Shown one piece after another: positions 1 to 11,147 of a stretch of DNA of 64,000 bases (position 1 is its first letter; every line of letters begins with the position of its first letter). Source of the stretch: Artocarpus heterophyllus (lineage: Eukaryota > Streptophyta > Magnoliopsida > Rosales > Moraceae); assembly GCA_025403435.1 (NCBI GenBank), contig CM046353.1, positions 23,742,714 through 23,806,713 of the forward strand, given 5' to 3'. Below the pieces are notes generated by a model. It was not told where the DNA came from. It ran no database searches and was given only the letters and a program-made list of their open reading frames with translations. Made by a program: the position numbers and the translations under genes.

Positions 1-1722
1 ATTCCGATCGGTGTAGAAAAACCAAACAAACCTGAACAACAACCTTAGGGGCTTCGGCGTAGTGGGAGGATCGGGCGTCAACCTGAGAGGTATATGTTCA
101 ATGGGGAGGTCTTCTTGACTGAACCAGATGAACATGACAGGGATCCTTATACTTACGCAGAAGCCATGGAGGATGTTGATTCAAGACTCTGGACAGAGGC
201 TATGAACATAGAGATGAAGTCTATGGAGACTAATCGGGTCTGGGAGCTTGTGGATCTTCCTGAAGGAGTAAAACCCATAGGGTGTAAGTGGATCTACAAG
301 AGGAAAAGAGGAGTGGATGGAAAGGTCGAAACCTTTAAGGCTAGACTGGTAGCTAAGGGTTATACGCAAAAGGAAGGAATCGATTATGAGGAAACCTTTT
401 CGCCTGTAGCCATGCTTAAGTCCATCTGGATTCTCTTGTCCATAGCTGCCACTCTCGACTACGAGATTTGACAGATGGATGTCAAGACGGCTTTTCTGAA
501 TGGCTATCTTGATGAGTCCATTTATATGAAACAACCAAACAGGTTCAAGGTCGTGGGCCAAGAGGGTAAGATTTGTAAGCTGCTAAAATCTATTTATGGA
601 CTTAAGTAGGCTTCTCGTTCTTGGAACATAAGATTTGATCAAGTGATCAAGACTTATGGGTTCTCACAATACGTGGATGAACCATGTGTTTACAAACACA
701 TTAAGGATGGGAAGGTGGTTTTTCTACTGCTCTATGTAGATGACATTCTGCTAATTGGCAATGACGTTGGGGCGTTGTCATCGGTCAAATTATGGTTGAC
801 CATGCAGTTTGACATGAAGGACTTAGGTGAGGCTAATTTTGTTCTCGGTATCCAGATCTTACGGGATAGGAAGAACAAAATGATAGCTTTGTCTTAAGCT
901 GGCTACATAGATAAAATTCTCAGGAGGTTTGCAATGCAGGATTCCAAGAAAGGTGGGTAACTATCTAGGTCTAGAATTACTCTTTCTAAGAAAGACTCTC
1001 CAAAGTCTTATGAAGAAAGAGAATACATGAAGAAGGTGCCTTATGCTTCGGCAGTGGGTAGTCTCATGTATGCCATGCTTTGCACACGACCGGATATTAG
1101 CTATGCGGTCGGGATTATAAGTTGATTTTAGACGGATCCAGGACCGAACCATTGGGTTGCAGTAAAGCCTATTTTCAAGTACCTGAGAAGGACTCGAGGG
1201 TATATGCTTATGTATTCGGATGAGGATTTAACTCCTATAGAATACACTGATTTGGATTTTCAATCCTGTCTGGATTCTAGGAAATCGACCTCGGGGTTTG
1301 TGTTTACTCTGGGTGGCGGTGCCATCAGTTGGAGAAGTGCAAAGCAAGATTGCACTTCGGATTCAACGATGGAGGCCGAGTATGTGGCAGCTAGTGATGC
1401 TTCGAAAGAAGCTGTGTGGCTCCGCAAGTTCCTTGGGGATCTTTAGGTAGTTCCTGGTATGGATAAAGCGGTATCACTGTACTGTGATAACAGTGCGGCG
1501 GTAGCTAATGCTAAGGAACCAAGATTTCACAAGAAGAGTAAGCATATTGATCGGAAGTATCATGTGATAAAGGACTTCCTTGAGGGCGGGCATGTCACGG
1601 TGTGCAAGATCGCGTCAGAGGACAATTTAGCTGATCCATTTACAAAGACACTTACTGGGAGAGTCTTTGAGAGGCATGTGGAAGCTATGGGGATGCGAAA
1701 TTTACTGTATTTACTCACTTAG
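1..1722 (+). pseudogene. Copia C1 pol 3' part: RT and RNase H, broken
   Basis: This is the downstream part of a Ty1/copia polyprotein, continuing from left of the window. Frame 1 reads through a linker rich in Pro/Gln/Arg, then reverse transcriptase ([16 protein letters not shown], catalytic YVDD near 736) and RNase H (STSGFVF, STMEAEY, YCDNSAA, LADPFTK), ending at the natural stop at 1722. The frame itself is kept but carries internal stops at 46, 469, 607, 895, 958, 1123, 1129 and 1444, so it is not functional. Compared with the copy at 54404-58315, most are explained by C-to-T on one strand or the other (TGG to TGA, CAG or CAA to TAG/TAA, CGA to TGA), the pattern expected from deamination of methylated cytosine. 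The TAG at 607 is shared by all plus-strand sister copies. A purine tract and an LTR follow directly, so this is the end of an element. Confidence 0.93.
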
Positions 1723-1725
1723 TGC

Positions 1726-1736
1726 AAGTGGGAGAT
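1726..1736 (+). other. Polypurine tract of copia C1 copy 1
   Basis: A purine-rich run (CAAGTGGGAGAT) lies between the pol stop and the TGTTAGACATG start of the LTR. It is the expected plus-strand primer. The same sequence precedes LTR-B at 50692 but is missing before LTR-C at 58316. Confidence 0.8.
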
Positions 1737-3173
1737 TGTTAGACATGTATGCCCGAAGGAGTAAAGATGTAATATGTTTTTGAAGACATTTTTATCAATA
1801 AAGAATTTATTTATTTATATATACCAAATCTTGTCCTCTTTACGTTCATATTTGTTGAATGTATGATAAGCAAACAGTAGTCTGAGACTGTCAGTCTGAA
1901 TCTTAAGAATCGGGCATATGATGGACTGATTATGCGGAAGACACGATTGTTAAGGTGACGGTCTAAAACATATGAGCCCAATCGAGGGAATAAAGTTGGG
2001 CGCTTTATTCATGTAAAGATTGTTATGTTGTCTATATCCCATATGGGAGATGGTTTGTCTTGACCATCGGAGTTAGACTCCGTGAATAGAAACATTGGCA
2101 CATTGTCATAGGTGACGATGTGTTGGATCGGGACATAAAGTGAATTGATTTGGATTAATAATTCTGTCTCGGCAAATCGATTCACTTTAGACAGTCATTT
2201 GTATTGTATCTTAATCCTGAGATGAATAATGGGCCCGTTGTCTCGACTTGTGTCTTTTGATGTGCCAAAGGGTGACACCCACATCTCTATAGTGGTATGC
2301 ATACCGGTACGTTGGAGGCATGACTCTTGATAGCGTAGACTTGTTATTCATAGATATGGAATCCATAGCTCCTCTTTAGGAGTAATGATATCCTCTTATA
2401 TGCGTTGTCCTATAATTGGAAAACTAGAGCGCTCAACCATTTGTATACATAGGTGTAACCGAATGGTATACTATCTTTGGATGGTAAGTTTTCTAATGGT
2501 GAGACAATGGAATGTAAGATAAAAATAATCAGGAAGGTAAGGCAAAACTTGTCCTTAAGTCGATTATGGATGATCATATGGGGATGCGATACACTATGAT
2601 ATGTCATGGAGACTTAGCTACACAAGCTTCGTAATTCTATAAAGTTGAAGAGTGCAGCTCCAAGCTTTTAGTGGAGTAGCATTGGAGTTGATAATTGTGA
2701 AATGTATATCTGGGATATTGAGTTTCATAATTATCATGAGCTTGAACTTTATAGGTCCATTTTGGTCCCCTTTGCTAGCTCACAAAGTCCTGTAATGACA
2801 CGGCGTGCTTTTCCAATAATTGGTGACTTATGTCAAATTTATCAGATTGGTTTAAAATTTGTAAGAATCAAATAATTTATGTCTGTTTATCGGTTGAATT
2901 AATTTTGTAAGAAATTAGTTCAAGATAAACTTGTTGAATTATTGCGATCAAATAATTCTTGTCTGTTTATCGGTTGTTTTAATTTTGGACAAATTAGAAC
3001 AAGATAAACTTGTAGAATTATTGTGAATTGATTTATTTTCTTATAGATTATCTTGATAAAGTTTGTTTTGATTAGATAACTTCTCTATTGGGTTATTTGA
3101 ATCAAAACTAAAACTTTATCCTTTAGAATCTCGGGTGGAAAATAAAAGATTCGCGGAGATTTTTTCTAGGGAG

Positions 3174-3252
3174 TTCGGCCTGCCGGATGACGTGTTCGGC
3201 CTGTCAATGGGGCCTGTTCGGCCTGCCGATCAGGCTGTTTGGCTTGCCGATC
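3174..3252 (+). promoter_or_regulatory. Cluster of TCGGCCTGCCGA motifs in the LTR
   Basis: Four to five copies, some mutated, of a GC-rich near-palindrome (TTCGGCCTGCCGAT at 3217-3230 is the cleanest). They sit in otherwise AT-rich U3 sequence, about 115-195 bp upstream of the TATA box. Equivalent clusters are in the other C1 LTRs and in unrelated element families. A role as an enhancer or a binding site is inference. Confidence 0.6.
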
Positions 3253-3369
3253 AGCGAGAGATAAGATTACCCGTTTTCACGCAGATCTTATCAGATATTG
3301 ATCCGAACTTGATTCTGTTTTGAGTTTTTGAGACCTAATCTGATACGGACTGACCCCAGGACCAATAGC

Positions 3370-3378
3370 TATAAAAAG
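3370..3378 (+). promoter_or_regulatory. LTR TATA box
   Basis: TATAAAAAG follows a CCAATAG run and is present at the same place in the sister LTRs (46784, 52318, 59949; minus copies near 16887 and 33340). It would place the transcript start near 3400, making the last ~370 bp of the LTR the R-U5 part. Confidence 0.6.
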
Positions 3379-3771
3379 GGAGTGAGTCTTATGATTTACT
3401 CAGATCAATTTGAGAGATTAAGAGTGATACTCTTCTAGTGAGCATCTGAAAACTCCCTGAGAGCTTTTGTTCACAAATCACGAACACTAGCTTTTGGTTC
3501 TCTCTATTGGTTGGAAGGAGAGTCATCGGTGGAAGAGCTGTACGTGTGAGCCCACACTCACTCCAGTTGTGGATAGAGAATAGCAAAGAAGACCAGTTGG
3601 TTGAGGCTCTTCTGGAACGTTACTTCTCTACACAGGTTGCGGAGGTTCTTCGGCACACTGAGGTTAGTAAGATCTGTCTAATTTATACATATAACATGTC
3701 AAACTTGTGTTTTGGAAATTACTCTGATGAAAAAATTTTAAAAAATTCCGCTGCGCACTTTGTTTCCAACA

Positions 3772-4853
3772 CTATCCACATACAGGAATGGAAATGGGAG
3801 GATATAGCAATGGATTTCATTACCGGTTTGCCCAGGACTATGTATGGTTATGACGCTATCTGGGTTGTTGTGGATCGACTAATGAAGATGGCACATTTCA
3901 TTCCTATCAGGATCACTTACTCTATGGAACGGTTAGCGAAACTCTATGTCAAAGAGATCGTACAACTTCATGGAATTCCTAAGTCAATCATCTCAGCCAG
4001 TGATGGCAGGTTCACTTCCAAGTCTGGAGAAGCATACAGACTGCTATGGGGACCAAGTTGCATTTCAGTATAGCTTTCCATCCTCAGACAAATGGCCAAA
4101 CGAAGAGGACAATCCTGATCTTAGAAGATATGCTTCGGGCCTGTTCTCTCGACTTCAAGACCAGCTGGTGTAAAATGCTACCATTAGCAGAGTTTGCTTA
4201 CAACAACAGCTATCAGGCGACGATTGGAATGGCACCTTATGAGGCTCTATATGGACGAAAATGCAGGTTGCCTATATGTTGGCATCAAGCTGGTGAGAAG
4301 AAGTTGATGGAAAGTGTCGAGGCTGAAAGGACTGATTTTGTCAACGAAACTTCTGAGATGATAAAGTTGATAAGAAGAAGAATAGAGACCGCTCAAAGCC
4401 GTTAGAAGAGTTATGCTGACAAAAGAAGAAGACCCTTAGAGTTCATCGTGGGCGAATCCGTGTTTTTGAAAGTTGCACCGATGAAAGGAGTTATGAGGTT
4501 TAGGAAGAAAGGCAAATTGAACCCGAGGTTTATCGAACCGTTTGAAATTGTGAAACGGATAGGCAAAGTAGCTTATCAGCTCAGAAATGTCCGCAATGCA
4601 TGATGTGTTCCATGTTTCGATGCTCAAGAAATATGTCCCAGACCCAACGCATGTGATTGAGCCACAAGTGATCAAGATACGAGAAGACTTGAGTTATGAA
4701 GAAAAGCCAGTGGAGATACTTGATCGAAAAACCAAAACCTTGAGAAATAAAGAAATTCCATTGGTCAAGGTGCTATGGCGAAATCATCAAGTAGAAGAAG
4801 CTACATGGGAACGTGAAGATGACATAAGAACTAAGTATCCGCAGCTGTTTTAA
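3772..4853 (+). pseudogene. Tekay-like gypsy integrase and chromodomain, broken
   Basis: The 3' part of a Ty3/gypsy pol, starting inside the integrase core at the point where copia C1 inserted. The core shows WEDIAMDFITGLPR with its catalytic Asp, a degenerate second Asp region (SASDGRF), and PQTNGQTKRT where the catalytic Glu appears to be Lys (codon 4103). Next come the GPY-type C-terminal part (YEALYGRKCR, FRKKGKLNPRF) and a chromodomain-like tail (PVEILDRK, LVKVLWRNH, EATWERE, KYPQLF). That tail is typical of chromoviruses of the Tekay/Del type. Frameshifts near 4040 and near 4590 and a stop at 4403 break the frame. The element's gag, protease and RT lie left of the copia insertion, outside the window. 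It cannot be joined to the gypsy piece at 43047-45173, which lies in a different nest. Confidence 0.88.
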
Positions 4854-4867
4854 GTTTTGAGGACGAA

Positions 4868-4888
4868 ACTCTTATAAGGTGGGGGAAT
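4868..4888 (+). other. Polypurine tract of Tekay-like gypsy
   Basis: A purine-rich stretch including AAGGTGGGGGAAT lies just after the pol stop and directly before the LTR start. This is the expected primer position for plus-strand synthesis. Confidence 0.7.
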
Positions 4889-7800
4889 TATAACACCCAC
4901 CTATCTCATGTAACGGATAATGTTATATTAGTGACGACGTTAGGTATTTTTCATATTGATTTATGATAATATTGTCACTAACAATTTATTCTAAGTATTA
5001 TGACAGGTGACGGTCACGTGGAATTGATGTGCTCAAGTGTTCATATTATTATTATTGTATGTTTTATGATGATTCATTAATAATTTAAATGTTATGATGT
5101 ATTCTAGTATGCAAGGACAATTCGGCAGGCCGAACCTTCAAGTTCGGCAGGCCGAATTGTCCCTCAAGCATCAGTAGGTCGATGGAAATCATCGATAGGC
5201 CAAACTTTGTGGAATCGGCAGGCTAAAGTAAAGAATCAGTAGGCCGATGAAAGCTGACGAGCAGTCAGTAGAAGTCTCTCTAAATTTTTTATTGAGATAA
5301 TTACGATGATTGGATGGTTTAATGTGATTGATTGGCATATTTATGGATTAATTTCCTCATTTAAGGAAATAAAAGAATTGACATTTGATTGATTGAATGT
5401 AATTAATACGGTTTCCCTTTTTGAAGAGTTGAAATATGGTAAGATGAGATGATTTGTTGACTTTCCCCTTATCTCTCTCCATCCCCCACGATTTTAGTCG
5501 AAAATCTCTAATAATATGGGAAAGGACAAGCCTCCTTTTTGTACGTTACTCTCATTTTCTTCTTTCACGATATTTTTTGCTCTCTCTCTCTCTATATTTT
5601 CTTAGACGTTTCCTCTCTCTCTCTTTCTCCTCTTCACGTTTTCTTCTTTGTCACCCTCTCAAATTTCCCAGCTATTATTTGTGAAAATATTGAAATTTCT
5701 TTGGTTGAATTCGAAGGAGTTTGTGAAGAAATTTTTTTAAGGTAAGAACTCTTTTTTTTGGTGTTTCTAAAATGCATTTCTCCTCCCTAATCCGACTGCC
5801 ATAACTTTGTCTAGGTATTTTCTTTTGCTCTGAAATTTTAATATGTTGTTCATGGATGTGTTATGTGATGTTCCTCCAAATTTCACCATAATTAGATTTT
5901 TCTATGATAAGATATGAATTTTCTACCCTCTGCCACTCATTGTAAAATGATGCTGTTTAATTATGTTGCTCAAAAATGTGGCTTTAATTCAAGGGGTAAA
6001 TATGCTTTGATTTTTACGAAATTTAGGGGAAAATGTTTATTTATATGTTATGATATGGACTGGAAAGTTTGGTGATGATTTGATGGGTATTTTATGTGTT
6101 ATGGAATTTTCATTAAGACTAGGTTTAGAAACTGTTTTATCGAAAAATTGTTGAACTCTTAGTTGTGTGATATTTTGTATAATTAAATGATTTTATTTGA
6201 TGACACGAATTTTTGAGGTGCTGTATTTTATGTTATTATGATGTCATAAGAATTTTGAGGCCTAAATAAATTTGTTTTGATTGTTTGAAAAAGATGAACT
6301 CATGTAACTCACTGCTTTATATGATGGAAGTTAGTTTTACTACTGATTTCAAATGTGCATTTTGACCCACTCCGATTTTTGTTGAAGCCAATTTTTGGAT
6401 ATGTTAGAGATCTATATGTCTATTATATGTGTTAATTTTTATAGATTTTTCTATGATGTCAAAATGTGATAAATGAACTTGAGTTTAGAGTTGTTCACTG
6501 AATTGTTATTGCTGGCAGTTTTGGAAGTGTGAGTTATGTGACTTGGTTTAAATTGCCAAATGAAATTTTTATGATAAATGAAGCATCAGGGTAATATGTT
6601 TATGTATTAACTTTGTCCCTGTCAAATGTGGTGCTCAAATTATGTGCAAATGTTGAGTTATTAAGTTTTGAATTCATGGAGGTCAGTGATGTATGTTGTG
6701 TTTATAGTTTTATTTAATGTTTTAACATTGATGAAATGTTTTATGAAATTAATGTTTTCAAGAGAGGAAAGGATATGTGATGAAATATGTTATTGGAAGA
6801 GGTTATGAATTGTTGATGATTTCATGGTTTCTTGAAAATATATATGTTAATTGTTTATTTTTTTTATGAATGAATGACATGAACACATTATGAGCACATC
6901 GAGACCGCGACATCGTCACCAACAAAAATTAAGGTTAAGTAAGCTAGCTTAAAAAGTAAGTATATTCTCACCTGCAACATGATATGTTTTATAAGATTTG
7001 AAATTATGTTCATGATGATATCTATAATGATTTCATTTAAAGCTTTCTTATGAAAGATTTTTATGTTTAAATGTTATGCATGTATGATAATGACGTATTT
7101 CAAAGCATGAAAGTTTAAATATGTATATATATGTATCACCTAAATAAGTGTTGCACACCGATGTTATGATATGTTATGATGTCATGTTTGGTTTAGGATT
7201 AGCTACCATTCTCCTCTCATGACAGCGCGCCTACAATGATGATTATGGTGCAGCACTTGGGCCCTTAAGATAAAATGAATTAAGTTTTAATATGGTCAAA
7301 GTAATGAAAGATATGTTCCTATGCAAATGTACCTAGCGCACTATTATGATGTATGATGATGTTGATGTTCATAAAATGTTTTAAGTTGTGAGATAATAAT
7401 GTACTTACTAATCTTTAGCCTATTCAGTTTATATCATGTTGCAGATAAGGGTAAGAAGGTGATGGACTAGGCGGAGGGCGTGGACAGGCGTGTGAGCTAA
7501 GCAAGATGAATTGTAATCAGAAGAACGCCAAGAAGGAAGTTTTTATTTTATAATTTAAAATTATGTTTTATTATTTGGACACATTTATTTGATATGTTTT
7601 TTTTTAAGAATCCATGAACTATCTTTTATTATTTTATCTTATTCCTTTTTAAGTATTTCGTCTTCCGCGTTTCAATTATGGAGTTTTGATTTGAAAAGTT
7701 GGTTTTATAATCGGTCGGCCTACCGAACATTATTGTTCGGACTGCCGATGGATGGATCGGCCTACCAATTATTTTGTACCGGCCTGCCGATCTTATCAAC

Positions 7801-8157
7801 TCTGAAAATCTTATTTTTGCAGAGCTTCAGATGACCTGCTGAAGTTTGATCTTCGGTATGCCAGATAAGTTTGGCCGAATTGTAAGTAAGTTTTCCACGC
7901 TTGTTTGAAAGGATTATTTCAATTTTTGATGGTTTTGGTAAACTATTAAAAGGATGTTTATGAATAAGTAAATTATTATTATTTTAAGGATGGATTAAGA
8001 TTTTGGATGTTGTAAAAAAAATGTATGCATGGATCCTGGATATGTTTTCCCAAATAAAGTTTCAATTAGGTTTTTGTAGAAATGGTTTATCCTAAATTAA
8101 AAGTATGTAAGGAATCTATGTAACGACATCTGTGACGTCCGTAAGGGGGGCGTTACA
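4889..8157 (+). repeat. Tekay-like gypsy 3' LTR (about 3.27 kb)
   Basis: The repeat starts TATAACACCC (a decayed TGTAACACCC) after the polypurine tract and ends GGGGGGCGTTACA. Its length suits the long LTRs known for Tekay-type chromoviruses. A pyrimidine-rich stretch (5454-5690) followed by AAGGTAAG near 5740 looks like a leader with an intron donor. Two clusters of the TCGGCAGGCCGA-type motif lie at 5121-5250 and 7710-7880. Short open frames inside (for example 5454-5684) are low-complexity and not considered genes. No second copy is in the window, so the boundaries rest on the terminal motifs and on the neighbouring integrase. Confidence 0.75.
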
Positions 8158-8746
8158 AGTAAGCTAGTGGTTGAGTTTGGTAGGCCGATGCCATAAGTTT
8201 GGCAGGCCGGTGTATGTGTTCGGCATACCAACTGTATGATAATCTTGATACATGTTTTTCATGCATTTTTTATCAAAAGTTGATCCAAACTCAAAATTTG
8301 AAGCCTAATCTAATAAAGGCTAACCCTAAATTTGACCAGTATATAAAGGGAACTATTTATTATTGTTCCTTGGATCATTTGAGAAGTGTAAAAAGAGTAT
8401 TCTAGTGAGGGAAACCCTGAAACTCCCAAATGGCTGTAGTTCAACTTCTGGAACTTTAGCTCTTGGTCTTCTCAAGTTGTTCAGAAAATAGGTCACCAGA
8501 GAAAAAGTTGCACAATGTGTGACCACCCACATTCCGATTGTGCAAAGAGAATAACAAGGAAGACTAGTTAGTTGAGGCTCTTTCGAGACATTCTTCTCTA
8601 GTTGTAGTTTGTGCAGTTTTTGGTATACTAAAGAGGTACGTAAGATCTTTTATTACTTTATGTTACTTAGCATGTCAAACTTGTTATTTGAAAAAGACTT
8701 TGAGTTAAACAAATTTAAAATTCCGTTGCATTCATATTTTCCAACA
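8158..8746 (+). repeat. Diverged copia LTR, 3' fragment
   Basis: Related to the last third of the C1 LTR but clearly diverged. It has the TCGGC-type motifs (8176-8233), a TATATAAA box at 8340-8347, the 'TGAAACTCCCAAATGGCTG' stretch that parallels the C1 leader start, an equivalent of the 'AGCATGTCAAACTTGT' stretch, and an end at TTTCCAACA (8746). The 5' part was lost or displaced by the gypsy LTR that ends at 8157. It is a relic of an older copia family related to C1. Confidence 0.7.
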
Positions 8747-8748
8747 TT

Positions 8749-8904
8749 GAGAGCATGCTAAAGTCCAAATCTAGAGAGGCTCATATGGTTGTTGCCAATT
8801 CTTCAAAGAAGAAGAAGAAGAAGCAGAAGAAGAAGAAGAAGAAGAAGAAGAGAAGGAGCAGGAGGAGGAGGAGGAGGAGGAGGAAAAGGAGGAGGTGGTT
8901 GTAG
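8749..8904 (+). pseudogene. Copia gag scrap with expanded Lys/Arg tract
   Basis: A 52-codon open stretch beginning ESMLKSKSREAH and running into a long Lys tract and then an Arg tract encoded by (GAA)n/(AAG)n and (GGA)n. The layout matches the basic linker after the gag capsid region in the C1 copies, which also has a run of AAG codons. It joins the LTR end directly, without primer site, leader or gag N-terminus, so a large internal deletion happened here. The purine microsatellite has probably expanded since insertion. Confidence 0.6.
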
Positions 8905-10381
8905 GCCTTAAGGGAAGCGCCAAATTAAACCTTAGTAAAAGTATAGTCATGATCAAGTATAGTGGTAAGTAAGAGTCGTTCTTGTAGAGGATTAGTTCTA
9001 ATTAATTAGCTATCAACACTAGGACTTAGGACACAATAAAGATAAACACAAATGGAAGGTTTTGAAAATTAATTGATAACTAAATTAACAAAAACATAAG
9101 AAAAAAAAATAAATGCAAAACAATGATAATATAACTAGTTAAAGGATCAATCTTCATTACTAAACAATAACTAAATAATTAATTACATCATTATTCTTAG
9201 CCTTCTATTGAAACCATTAACTGTAGATAGCAAAAAGCACTGCTATCCTAATCTTCTTTTACTTAGTCATTAAGCAAAACAAGCTCTTGACTTAATTCCT
9301 TTCGATTAAATAACTTAGAATAAGCTCACTAGATTCGATTCAATGGAAGCACTAATATCAGAAAGATAGGTTGATCTAGATAACAAACACACAAGCTCAA
9401 ATTATTCAACCTAGGTTATGTTCCACATCATAATTGAATAAAAGCCTCTCGTAATTATTGACCATAATTTGCTACTAATGATTAAAAAAAAAGACAATTA
9501 TGGATCAAGCATTACAATCTAGCAATAGATAATTTTCAAGTCCTATTCAGTTGACCATCTAAATAAAACAATAAAATAACTATGAACAATAATTATGGAA
9601 GAACATAAACAATTTCAATTAGAAAATTGGAAACAATGCTAATAATCAATTACATTGCCATGTCTAAGGTTTTGAAATCATGTTTAATAAAAAATTAAAC
9701 TAAACTAACAACATGGAAAAATAAAAGAAGGAAGGAAAAAGAAAAAGACCGATTATGGCGTCAAATAGTCTTCCACGCGAATGATATTCTTTAAGCCACC
9801 ATTGGAGCCTCTCCTTCATCTCTCCTCTTTGTCTCCTAAAACTATAAAAAAAAAAGGACATCTAATTTTGTTTTTGAATGAGATATTTATGGACTTCTGA
9901 GATTAGGTTGAAACGGGAAGGTTTAGGGCCTTTTAGACCAATTTTCGAGCTAGAACTCGTAGTCTTGCATTGCAACTTGGTCTTGTAGTGCTGGAGCCTA
10001 TGTTTTTTTTATTACAAAATTCAAATTTTTTTTCTCGGCTAGCACCACGGTGCCCAAGGATAGCGTCACGGCCACAGCAGCCACAGTCATGGCTTCCATT
10101 TTCAAGGCCGTAGCTCTCTTGTCTTAGGCTTTTAGCCTATTTCTTATCTTTTTTATAGGTCGCAGCACATGAATCTTGTGCCGCAGCTTTTGGCAAGCTT
10201 GGAAATGAATAACTATGATCCTAAAAGCTTTTAAATCCTTATTTTTCACCCTTTTTTTATTCAGTTACCTTAAAACACCTACAAAACACAAAAACATAAT
10301 AAAAACACAAGAAAAATAAAAAATAAAAAAAGAACAAAATAAACATAAAAAAGAATAATAGAAACTTATGTCAAATTAACA
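8901..10381 (-). repeat. Direct repeat 1 (1.48 kb), probable LTR of a minus-strand element
   Basis: This segment is collinear with 13151-14563: shared start GTAGGCCTT, shared TTAAACCTTA and AAAAGTATAG stretches, shared AAGATAAACACAAAT, and similar ends in A-rich sequence. Orientation is inferred from a purine tract on the minus strand just beyond its right end (10385-10420), as for the start of a 3' LTR, and from a minus-strand TTTGGCGC at its left end that resembles the primer-site side of Tat/Athila LTRs. The copies differ at many positions, so the pair is old. Lineage is not certain. Confidence 0.6.
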
Positions 10382-11147
10382 CTTACCAAACTCCCCTACA
10401 CTTATCTTTTGCTAGTCTTCTTTCAAAATCTAAAAACAAACAAAAAGACAAGAAAGCTAACCTTTCAACTTTAAGTCTTAGAGAACAACAAAAAATTACG
10501 GCTTTGAAATTAGACAAACATTGATTCAAATCCATAATCATTCTAATGCTAATTCATACTCAGTGTATGTGTATGAAAGAGCCAATGTCAACGATTAATA
10601 TTCTATACATGCTTTGAATAAGTAAAACCTCACAAACTTTAATAATCACCCAAATTCTAATGAGGGTGTCAAAAATATAATATGCTCTTCTATTGGCACG
10701 AATCTCCGCTACGCTAAAGGCACCATCTAAAATTAAAATGTCTTTAATATAGGTTGTAACAGGATAATAGGCATTGTTTAAAAGAAAGAAGAGTATGGAT
10801 ATCACAAAAGTTCTAAAAAACTTCATAGAGCCTAAGACATCCCAAAATTTTCAAGGGATACCATTCAAAACACATAGAAGTAAAAATAAAGGCCAAATTT
10901 TATTGTGTTGGGCCTTTTCTTCATTCTATCATTCTTGTAATATCCAAAATCATGATTGGAAAGCCCAATATATGTTATTGAATTTTCTTTCTCTAATTTT
11001 TTTGTAATTTTTCTTTTATATTTTTTATTTTTTTCTTCTTTTTTTCTTTGTTATTTTTTCTCTTTGTTTTTTTCATCTTTTTTCTTTAGCTATAATTAGA
11101 AAAATTCTTCTCCCTTACTTCTGCTTGATTCAATTTCCTCCTGATAA
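10382..11147 (-). other. Non-coding interior of the direct-repeat element
   Basis: On the minus strand the right edge of repeat 1 is preceded by a purine tract (TAAGTGTAGGGGAGTTTGG), a good polypurine-tract candidate. The rest is AT-rich. An open frame on the minus strand at 10560-10826 (88 aa, MKFFRTF...) resembles nothing I recognise and may be chance. A 100-bp pyrimidine-rich run lies at 11000-11100. I see no gag or pol. Confidence 0.45.

Larger units (their letters stand above)
1737..3771 (+). repeat. Copia C1 3' LTR (2035 bp)
   Basis: A long terminal repeat that begins TGTTAGACATG after the polypurine tract and ends TTTCCAACA. The same sequence recurs at 45174, 50692 and 58316 (plus) and at 16492 and 32943 (minus). 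The TG...CA ends are intact. A motif cluster and a TATA box lie in its last third. The right flank is gypsy integrase sequence instead of a primer site, which shows the element inserted into a gypsy. The first five flanking bases are CTATC; the matching left target duplication is outside the window. Confidence 0.93.

Noticed and set aside
607..609. Alternative genetic code or recoded TAG
   Set aside because: Other stops of all three types interrupt the same frame, and the minus-strand copy uses CAG; nothing else supports recoding.
5454..5745. Overlapping Leu/Phe/Ser-rich open frames
   Set aside because: They are translations of a CT-rich tract in the gypsy LTR leader.
10560..10826. Minus-strand 88-aa open frame as a membrane protein gene
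   Set aside because: AT-rich chance hydrophobicity is likely; it lies in a degraded element interior and no homology is evident.
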